Assembly: GCF_025685645.1 (NCBI RefSeq)
Contig: NZ_JAGSYF010000001.1
Span: 744,001-808,000, forward strand
DNA from: Edaphobacter bradus
GTDB lineage: Bacteria > Acidobacteriota > Terriglobia > Terriglobales > Acidobacteriaceae
Reading direction: 5' to 3'
DNA length: 64,000 nucleotides
The first letter of the stretch is position 1. Each line of letters opens with the position of its first letter. The position numbers and the translations under genes were made by a program. Below the pieces are notes generated by a model. That model did not search any database. It was given only the letters and a program-made list of their open reading frames with translations, and had not been told where the DNA came from. Below are positions 19,870-28,031 of the stretch, piece after piece.

Positions 19870-21900
19870 ATGAGTCAATCTTTTAAGAATCCGCTGAGAG
19901 CCACTGAGCCCGCGCAGCCGCGCTTTGGGCGCTTGGATCTCGGTCTGGACCGTGTGATCGACGGTTTGGAGCGGGCGAAATCGTGGCTGTTCGATCAGCA
20001 ACATCCAGACGGGTACTGGTGCGGCGAGCTCGAGGCCGACGTGATGCTCGAGGCCGATTACATCTTCATGCACACGCTCCTGGGAACCGGTGAGCCGGGC
20101 AGGATGCAGCGCGCCATGAATGAGATTCTCCGTCATCAGAATGAGGACGGAGGGTGGAGCCTGTATCCGGGTGGGCCATCGAATGTCAACTACGGCGTGA
20201 AGGCGTACCTGGCGCTGAAGCTGATGGGCTGGTCGAAGAACCATCCGCTGATGGTGAAGGCGCGCGAGTGTGTGCTTGCTCAGGGTGGCGTGGTGGAGTG
20301 CAATACCTTCACGAAGATCTATCTCTGCGCAATGGGCCAGTACGACTACGACGCGGTGCCTGCGATTCCGCCGGAGATCGTTCTGTTTCCGAACTGGTTT
20401 TACTTCAACATCTACGAGATATCTTCGTGGTCGCGCGGGATTCTGGTGCCGCTGTCGATCATCTATGCCAAGAAGCCGTTTAAAAAGCTGGCTCCGGAGC
20501 AGGGGATCGAGGAGCTGTTTGTCGGGGGGCGCAAGAACTCGAATCTGCATCTGCGGTGGGACAGGAAGAGCCTGATCAGCTGGCGGAACTTCTTCCTCTT
20601 CTTCGATCGGATGACGCACTTGTTCGAGCGGGTACATATTCGTCCGCTGCGCAAGATTGCTATTCGGAAGGCGAAGGAATGGATGCTGGAGCGGTTTGAG
20701 AAGTCCGATGGCCTGGGTGCGATCTACCCGGCGATGCTGAACTCGATCGTCGCGCTGCGGTGCCTTGACTACTCGCTTGACGACCCGCAGATGATCCGGG
20801 CGATGGATGAGTTTGAGAAGCTGGGAATCGACTGCCCGGAGGGTACCGAGGACTACCCTGTGCCGACGTTCCGGATGCAGCCGTGCTTTCCGCCGGTGTG
20901 GGACACGGCACAGGCGATGTATGCGCTGGGCGAAGCTGGCGTGAGCCGGGACGATCCGCGGATGCTGAAGGCCGCGGACTGGATCCTGTCGAAGGAGGTC
21001 CGGCAGAGGGGTGACTGGGCCGAGAAGGTCAAGAATGTTGAGCCTGGAGGATGGTACTTCGAGTTCAACAATGAGTTTTACCCGGATGTTGATGATACCG
21101 GGCAGGTTCTGATGGCGCTGAACGCTGTGGAAAATCCGCGCGAGCGCTACCAATACGAGGTCTGCCAGCGCGCTATCAACTGGATATGGGCGATGCAGTG
21201 CAAGAACGGCGGCTGGGCGAGCTTCGATAAAGACAATACGAAGATGATCTTCCAGTACATCCCGTTTGCCGACCACAACGCGATGCTTGATCCGCCGACG
21301 GTGGACATCACAGGCCGGATGCTGGAGATGCTGGCGCTGTATGGGGTTACGCGGAGCGATCCGCGAGTCGAAAAGGCGATCCAGTTCATCCTGAAGGAGC
21401 AGGAGCCGGACGGCAGCTGGTTCGGGCGCTGGGGTGTGAACTACCTCTACGGCACATTCCTGGTGCTGCGTGGGCTGGAGGCGATGGGCTTCTGGAACCA
21501 CGAGCCGGCAGTGCAGCAGGCAGCGGAGTGGATTCGCATGGTGCAGAACGCCGATGGCGGCTGGGGTGAGACGTGCGGGACGTACGACGATCCCAACCAG
21601 CGTGGCATCGGGCCGAGCACACCTTCGCAGACAGCATGGGCAGTACTTGGGCTGCTGGCGGCTGGCGATACGCGGTCGGATTCGGTGGCAAAGGGAGTTC
21701 GCTGGCTAATCGAGCGGCAGCATGAGGATGGGAGCTGGGATGAACTGGTTCCGGGACGCAACGGTGAGAGTTATTACACCGGAACGGGGTTCCCGCGCGT
21801 CTTTTATCTTGGGTATCACCTGTACAAGCAGTACTTCCCGCTGCTAGCGCTGACGACGTACCGGCGCGCTATGGAGCGGGGCGAGGAAGAAGCAGCGTAG
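19870..21900 (+). CDS. shc: Squalene-hopene cyclase
   Basis: A 676-residue class II triterpene cyclase, full length for the family. The catalytic DxDD motif is D406-V-D-D409 in YPDVDDTGQ. Several QW repeats are visible, for example QHPDGYWCGEL, QNEDGGWSLYP, QCKNGGWASFD, QEPDGSWFGRWG and QNADGGWGETC. It folds squalene into hopene or hopanol at the membrane. The gene opens the hopanoid series shc-hpnH-unknown-hpnA-hpnG. Confidence 0.97.
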   Translation: MSQSFKNPLRATEPAQPRFGRLDLGLDRVIDGLERAKSWLFDQQHPDGYWCGELEADVMLEADYIFMHTLLGTGEPGRMQRAMNEILRHQNEDGGWSLYPGGPSNVNYGVKAYLALKLMGWSKNHPLMVKARECVLAQGGVVECNTFTKIYLCAMGQYDYDAVPAIPPEIVLFPNWFYFNIYEISSWSRGILVPLSIIYAKKPFKKLAPEQGIEELFVGGRKNSNLHLRWDRKSLISWRNFFLFFDRMTHLFERVHIRPLRKIAIRKAKEWMLERFEKSDGLGAIYPAMLNSIVALRCLDYSLDDPQMIRAMDEFEKLGIDCPEGTEDYPVPTFRMQPCFPPVWDTAQAMYALGEAGVSRDDPRMLKAADWILSKEVRQRGDWAEKVKNVEPGGWYFEFNNEFYPDVDDTGQVLMALNAVENPRERYQYEVCQRAINWIWAMQCKNGGWASFDKDNTKMIFQYIPFADHNAMLDPPTVDITGRMLEMLALYGVTRSDPRVEKAIQFILKEQEPDGSWFGRWGVNYLYGTFLVLRGLEAMGFWNHEPAVQQAAEWIRMVQNADGGWGETCGTYDDPNQRGIGPSTPSQTAWAVLGLLAAGDTRSDSVAKGVRWLIERQHEDGSWDELVPGRNGESYYTGTGFPRVFYLGYHLYKQYFPLLALTTYRRAMERGEEEAA

Positions 21901-21951
21901 CCACGGATTTGAAGAGTTCGGATTTTGAAGAGTTTTTAGAGGAGACAACGG

Positions 21952-23082
<1,131 letters not shown>

Positions 23083-23084
23083 GT

Positions 23085-23531
23085 ATGGCGACCGAGGCGC
23101 AGGAAGCAGCAAAGATCGAGCAACTGGCCCACGCCAATCCCGACGAGATCGAAGTCGCAGCGGGTCGCGAGAAGGAGCAGCTTGAGGGCTGGATTCCTTC
23201 GCTGGCAAGCGAGGCTGAGACTCGTGAGGCTCTGGAGAAGGCCTTCGACTATCGCGGAGATATCACGATCACGCGGAAGGATGGCACGAAGGTTGAGGGG
23301 TATCTCTTCGACCGGCGGTCGGGCGCGACGCTGGAGAGCTCTTATGCCCGGGTCATTCCGACCAACTCGCCAGAGAAGGTGAATGTGGCATACTCCGACA
23401 TCGCCGCGCTGGCCTTCAGCGGCCGCGACACGGCTGCGGGCAAGACCTTTGAAGCATGGGTGAAGAAGTACTGGGAGAAGAAGGCTGCCGGCGAGAAGAA
23501 CATTCAGATTGAGCCGGAGAAGCTGGACTGA
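23085..23531 (+). CDS. Uncharacterised protein in the hopanoid operon
   Basis: A 148-residue soluble protein whose ATG lies two bases after the hpnH stop, with TCAGGAG upstream. The N-terminal half is a charged helical region. The middle (about 72-115) looks like a small beta barrel: YRGDITITRKDGTKVEGYLF, ARVIPTNS, then VNVAYSDIAALAFSGRDTA. The tail is Lys/Glu-rich (WVKKYWEKKAAGEK). No signal peptide or membrane segment is seen. I cannot assign a function. Its tight fit between hpnH and hpnA suggests a role in side-chain assembly or as an adaptor of those enzymes. Confidence 0.8.
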   Translation: MATEAQEAAKIEQLAHANPDEIEVAAGREKEQLEGWIPSLASEAETREALEKAFDYRGDITITRKDGTKVEGYLFDRRSGATLESSYARVIPTNSPEKVNVAYSDIAALAFSGRDTAAGKTFEAWVKKYWEKKAAGEKNIQIEPEKLD

Positions 23532-23601
23532 TCTGGGAAGAGTTTTTTAGCAATCGGTTCAGCATCATAAGCTTCGCCCGATAGACCAGGGATAGACGCA
23601 C

Positions 23602-24618
23602 GTGCGCGTATTTATTACGGGAGCGACAGGCTTCGTGGGGGCCCATGTGGCGCGGAGGTACGCGTCCGAGGGCGCCAGCCTGCGGCTGCTGACCCGGAAA
23701 ACGAGCAAGCTGGATGGCCTGGCGGGGTTGAACGCCGACGTGGTCACGGGCGATCTGCGCGAGCCTGAGGGGCTGCGAACCGCGTTGACCGGCTGCGATA
23801 CACTGGTGCATGTCGCCGCAGATTACCGGCTCTGGGTGCGTGATCCCGAGGAGATGTATGCCGCCAACGTCGAGGGTACGCGCGAACTGTTGCGTCTGGC
23901 GCGGGAGACGGGCGTGCAGCGCGTCGTCTATACGTCGAGTGTGGCGACGATGGGGTTCAAGACCGACGGCACGATTGTGAATGAAGATACGCCGGTGTCG
24001 ATCGACGACATGATCGGGCACTACAAGCGGTCGAAGTTTCTCGGCGAGCAGGAGGCCATCAAGGCGGCGCGTGATGGCCAGCATGTGATGATCCTGAATC
24101 CGACGACGCCGATTGGGCCGGGCGACTGGAAGCCTACACCGACGGGCCGCATTATCGTGGATTTTTTGAACCGGAAGTTTCCTGCCTATGTGGATACGGG
24201 GCTGAATCTGGTCGATGTGGATGAGGTAGCGCGAATGCATGTGGTCGCGCTGGATCGTGGCAGGCCGGGGGAACGGTACATTCTGGGCGGGGAAAACCTT
24301 ACTCTGAAGCAGATCCTTGACCGCATGTCGGCGATTACGGGGCTGCCATCGCCGACGCGGAAGGTTCCGCATGCGGTGGCGATGGGGTTTGCGTTCTTTG
24401 ACGAAAACATCACCGGCAGACTGCTTGGCAAAGAACCACGCGCGACCGTGGAGGCCGTGCGGATGGGAAAGAAGATGATGTTTGCGTCGTCTGCGAAGGC
24501 CGAGCAGGAGCTTGGATTCAAGGTATTGCCCATCTATAACGCGCTGCGCTCGGCGATTGAGTGGTTTGTGGCGAATGGGTATGCTCCGGCATTTGATGGG
24601 AAAGCGGCTCAGGCATGA
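23602..24618 (+). CDS. hpnA: Hopanoid-associated sugar epimerase HpnA
   Basis: A 338-residue NAD-dependent epimerase/dehydratase of the extended SDR family: nucleotide-binding loop GATGFVGAHVARRY near the N-terminus, YTSSVATMG as the substrate strand and the catalytic Y-x-x-x-K in GHYKRSKFLGE. HpnA is a conserved member of hopanoid clusters; its exact reaction is not settled. Its stop overlaps the hpnG start by four bases (ATGA), so the two are translated together. The start is GTG. Confidence 0.93.
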   Translation: MRVFITGATGFVGAHVARRYASEGASLRLLTRKTSKLDGLAGLNADVVTGDLREPEGLRTALTGCDTLVHVAADYRLWVRDPEEMYAANVEGTRELLRLARETGVQRVVYTSSVATMGFKTDGTIVNEDTPVSIDDMIGHYKRSKFLGEQEAIKAARDGQHVMILNPTTPIGPGDWKPTPTGRIIVDFLNRKFPAYVDTGLNLVDVDEVARMHVVALDRGRPGERYILGGENLTLKQILDRMSAITGLPSPTRKVPHAVAMGFAFFDENITGRLLGKEPRATVEAVRMGKKMMFASSAKAEQELGFKVLPIYNALRSAIEWFVANGYAPAFDGKAAQA

Positions 24619-25346
24619 GAGTAGGGATCATCGCGGCTCTGCCGGGGGAGCTTAAGCCACTGGTGAAAGGCTGGAAGCGGGTGAAGGCTTCTACGCCAAA
24701 GGCCAGAAAGTGGGTGTTGCGGCGCGGCGAGGATAACGCAGATGAGTGGATTGCCGTGTGCGCCGGGATGGGCGCTGAGGCTGCGCGGAGGGCATTTGCA
24801 GAGGCAGAGTGCGATGGTGCGCTCGAGGTGGTGCTCTCGGTGGGTTGGGCTGGGGCGCTGAGCGAGACGATTCAGCCTGAGGCTGTCGTCGTTCCTTCGG
24901 TGGTGATTGATGCGCAGACGGGGGAGAGCTTTGTGATTTCCACAACAGTTGATGGAGCCTTGCGCCTGGTAACGACGGCGCGCGTCGCCGATGCGAAGGA
25001 GAAGGCGCGCCTTTGGGAGAGCTATGGCGCGGTTGCCGTCGATATGGAGGCGGCCACGGTAGCGCGGCTAGCGGAGATGCGGAAGATCCCGCTGGTTTGT
25101 ATCAAAGCGATCTCGGATGGCAGGGATGCGCGGCTGCCTGATTTGAACCGCTTTGTCGATCGAGATGGACGGATGCGGATGCTGCCGTTTCTTGTTTATG
25201 TTGCGGTGCGGCCGGGATTCTGGGGTCCGCTGATGCGACTGGGAAGCCATAGCGCGGCTGGGGCAAAGGCCATGCGCGATACGATTAATGCATTCATGGA
25301 AGGGAAAGATGCTGAAAGAGCAGACAGAACCGGTGGAGTTGACTGA
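24615..25346 (+). CDS. hpnG: Hopanoid-associated nucleosidase/phosphorylase HpnG
   Basis: A 243-residue member of the purine nucleoside phosphorylase/MTA nucleosidase superfamily: MRVGIIAALPGELKPL at the N-terminus, the LSVGWAGALS loop and the VDMEAATVARLAE plus CIKAISDGRDA blocks with the catalytic aspartate. HpnG cleaves adenine from adenosylhopane to give ribosylhopane. It overlaps hpnA by four bases and the following dehydrogenase by 38 bases. Confidence 0.93.
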   Translation: MRVGIIAALPGELKPLVKGWKRVKASTPKARKWVLRRGEDNADEWIAVCAGMGAEAARRAFAEAECDGALEVVLSVGWAGALSETIQPEAVVVPSVVIDAQTGESFVISTTVDGALRLVTTARVADAKEKARLWESYGAVAVDMEAATVARLAEMRKIPLVCIKAISDGRDARLPDLNRFVDRDGRMRMLPFLVYVAVRPGFWGPLMRLGSHSAAGAKAMRDTINAFMEGKDAERADRTGGVD

Positions 25347-26415
25347 GACTTTAGTGGTTCCGGCGACGATGCGGGCGGCGGTGTATCGCGGCGTGAATGA
25401 TGTTCGCGTTGAGACGATTCCAGTGCCTGAGATCGGGGCGGGCGAGGTGCTGGTGAAGATCCATACGTGTGGGATCTGTGGGACGGACCTCAAAAAAATT
25501 CATACGGGATCGCACTCGGCTCCGCGGGTCTTCGGGCACGAGATGGCTGGCACGGTCGTGAAGGTCGGCGAGGGTGTGAGCGACTTTGTGGTGGGTGATC
25601 GCGTGATGGCGTATCACCATATTCCTTGCGGGGAGTGCTTCTATTGCCGCAAGCGGACGTTCGCGCAGTGTGAGACGTACAAGAAAGTAGGCTGCACGGC
25701 GGGATTTGCGCCTTCGGGCGGCGGCTTTGCAGAGTACATCCGCGTGATGGATTGGATCGTGCAGAAAGGACTGGTGAAGATTCCTGACGGCGTTCCGTTC
25801 GAGCAGGCGGCGTTTATTGAACCGGTAAACACTTGCTACAAGGCGATTGAGTTGCTCGGACTGCAGAACGATGAGACGGTGCTGGTGATCGGGCAGGGGC
25901 CAATTGGGATTCTGCTGGCTGCGCTGGCGCAGAGGACGGGCGCGACGGTTTTGACGAGCGACTTGTATGCCGAACGTCATGCGATTGCGGCGAAGTTTGG
26001 CTTGGACAGGCCGCTCGATGCGAGGGGCGATGTTGTGGCCGCGGCGAAGGCGGCTACGGGGGGCAGGGGGGCCGATGTTGCTCTACTTGCGGTTGGCGGA
26101 GATGCGCTGATCAGGGTTGCGATGGATGCGATTCGGCCGGGCGGACGCGTGATGCTGTTTGCCGCGACGCAGCATGGTGAGGCTCCGTTTGATCCGGCGG
26201 CGGTGTGTATGGATGAGAAGACGCTGATGGGGTCGTACAGCTCGTCGGTGGCGATCAATGATGAGGTTGCGCGACTGGTGCTCGAAGGGTATGGCAATGG
26301 CTTCGACCTGACGCCGCTCATCTCGCATAGGTTCCCGCTGGAGGATGCAGTTGCAGCGATTGACATGGCGTCGCATCCGCAGGCGGACTCGATGAAGATT
26401 GTGATCCAGCCTTGA
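25309..26415 (+). CDS. Zinc-dependent medium-chain alcohol dehydrogenase in the hopanoid operon
   Basis: A 368-residue MDR enzyme from ATG 25309, with GGAAGGGA five bases upstream. The catalytic zinc ligands are CGICGTD and GHEMAG; the structural zinc site is the four-cysteine block CGECFYC...C in PCGECFYCRKRTFAQC. The Rossmann loop reads VIGQGPIGILLAALAQ. Family members oxidise polyols or reduce aldehydes with NAD(P). It is translationally coupled to hpnG, whose product is an aldose-bearing lipid. A longer start at 25288 lacks a binding site. Confidence 0.9.
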   Translation: MLKEQTEPVELTETLVVPATMRAAVYRGVNDVRVETIPVPEIGAGEVLVKIHTCGICGTDLKKIHTGSHSAPRVFGHEMAGTVVKVGEGVSDFVVGDRVMAYHHIPCGECFYCRKRTFAQCETYKKVGCTAGFAPSGGGFAEYIRVMDWIVQKGLVKIPDGVPFEQAAFIEPVNTCYKAIELLGLQNDETVLVIGQGPIGILLAALAQRTGATVLTSDLYAERHAIAAKFGLDRPLDARGDVVAAAKAATGGRGADVALLAVGGDALIRVAMDAIRPGGRVMLFAATQHGEAPFDPAAVCMDEKTLMGSYSSSVAINDEVARLVLEGYGNGFDLTPLISHRFPLEDAVAAIDMASHPQADSMKIVIQP

Positions 26416-26461
26416 GGGCGACCGCGGATCTGCGCGGATAGGCGTTGAAATCTGGGGCTCC

Positions 26462-26530
26462 ACAGTCAAACCGCAGATCCTTCGAGTGTGCCTCTCGCGA
26501 TGAAGCTGCGAGAGGCTCCGCTCAGCATGA
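26462..26530. repeat. Dispersed palindromic intergenic repeat
   Basis: GCCTCTCGC (26490-26498) and GCGAGAGGC (26508-26516) form a hairpin around GATGAAGCT. Flanks read CGCAGATCCTTCGAG and GCTCAGCATGAC. The core matches the fragment near 9415 apart from one base. The hairpin could also stop transcription between the convergent dehydrogenase and regulator genes. Confidence 0.5.
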
Positions 26531-26582
26531 CACCTTCAGGTAAGAGTCAACTTCTTCCACAGTATTTATATCTCGATACGAC

Positions 26583-28031
26583 CTAGTCGCGGGGACGTTT
26601 CCTGATTTCTACGTTGAGCCGCTTGATCTTCTGGTTCAGGGTGGAGAGTGGGATGCGGAAGTACTCGGCGGCCTCGGTCTGGTTCCAGTGGCAGCGCTCG
26701 AGGCGATCGGCGATGATGCGGCGCTCGATGTCTTCCATGAGGTCAAAGAGTGATGCGTCGGGCTGCCGATCAAGCAGGGCGGCGGTGTAGGTGTTTCCGG
26801 TGAGCTGCGCGGGAAGCAGCTCGGGCGTGATGGTCTTCGAGGTGGAGAGGACTACACCGCGTTCCATGGCGTTTTCGAGCTCGCGAACGTTGCCGGGCCA
26901 CTCGTAGTCCAGCAGGATGCGCAGGGCATCGGGGGAGAGGATGCGCTCTTCCATGGCGTTTTCAGTGGCATAGAGCTTGAGGAAGTGGGATGCCAGTAGA
27001 GGAATGTCTTCGCGGCGCGAGCGCAGCGGAGGCAACTCGAGGTTGATGACGTTGAGCCGGTAGAACAGGTCTTCACGGAAGCGGCCGGCGCGAACGGCGT
27101 CCTGGAGATTGACGTTGGTGGCAGCGATGATGCGGACGTCAACCTGAATCTCGTGGACTCCGCCGACGTGCATGAAGCGGCGGTCCTGCAGGACGCGGAG
27201 TATCTTTGCCTGCATGTCCATGGTCATGGTGCCAATCTCGTCGAGGAAGAGCGTGCCTCCGTTGGCGACTTCGAAGAGGCCCTTCTTGGAGGCGATGGCT
27301 GAGGTGAATGCGCCTTTAACGTGGCCGAAGAGCGTGGATTCGAGAAGCTCGGATGGCACGGCTCCGGTGTTGACCGGGACGAAGGGATGGTCACGGCGTG
27401 GCGAGTTGGCGTGGATGGCCTTGGCGAAGAGTTCTTTGCCGGTGCCGCTCTCGCCCTGCAGCAGCACCGTGGATCGGCTGGGGGCAACCTGGGCGATGAG
27501 ATCGAAGAGGCGAAGCATCGGCTCGCTCTTGCCGACGATGTTCGAGAAGTTATAGCGCTGCTTGAGCGTGCGCTTGAGCTGTACGTTCTCCTCTTCGGCT
27601 TTGTGCCGCGCGATGGCAGTGCGGATGTCGGCGAGGAGCTTCTCGTTGTCCCAGGGCTTCTGCACAAAGTTTTCCGCGCCGGCGCGGATGGCGTCGACGA
27701 CGTTGCCCATAGTGCCGAAGGCGGTGATCATGATGACCGGAAGTTCGGGGTGCATCTCGACGATGCGCGGCAGCAGGTCCAGGCCACTCTCGCCGGGCAG
27801 GGCGAGGTCGAGCAGCAGAAGATCGTAGTGGTTGCGCGCGAGGAAGTCCATTCCTGAGGCGCCATCGACTGCCAGGTCGACGGAGAAGCCTTCGAGGGTC
27901 AGCATGGTCTCGAGCGACTCGCGGATCGCAGCCTCGTCGTCGATGATGAGGATCCGTGCGCTGTTGGTTGGTACGGGTTCGGCGCCCTGAACTGGAAGGG
28001 TCGCGGCGACAATCTCGGTGGTTTCAGACAT
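26583..28031 (-). CDS. NtrC-family sigma-54-dependent response regulator
   Basis: A 482-residue regulator from ATG 28031. The receiver domain has the acidic pair Asp31-Asp32 and phospho-acceptor Asp75 in LLLLDLALPG. The AAA+ domain has Walker A GESGTGKE, the sigma-54 contact loop written GAFTSA (normally GAFTGA) and Walker B GGTLFLDEIG. A Fis-type helix-turn-helix ends the protein (HWNQTEAAEYFRIPLSTLNQKI). The start codon overlaps the end of the kinase gene by eight bases (ATGTCTGA), so both are made together. Targets are unknown. Confidence 0.95.
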   Translation of the reverse strand: MSETTEIVAATLPVQGAEPVPTNSARILIIDDEAAIRESLETMLTLEGFSVDLAVDGASGMDFLARNHYDLLLLDLALPGESGLDLLPRIVEMHPELPVIMITAFGTMGNVVDAIRAGAENFVQKPWDNEKLLADIRTAIARHKAEEENVQLKRTLKQRYNFSNIVGKSEPMLRLFDLIAQVAPSRSTVLLQGESGTGKELFAKAIHANSPRRDHPFVPVNTGAVPSELLESTLFGHVKGAFTSAIASKKGLFEVANGGTLFLDEIGTMTMDMQAKILRVLQDRRFMHVGGVHEIQVDVRIIAATNVNLQDAVRAGRFREDLFYRLNVINLELPPLRSRREDIPLLASHFLKLYATENAMEERILSPDALRILLDYEWPGNVRELENAMERGVVLSTSKTITPELLPAQLTGNTYTAALLDRQPDASLFDLMEDIERRIIADRLERCHWNQTEAAEYFRIPLSTLNQKIKRLNVEIRKRPRD

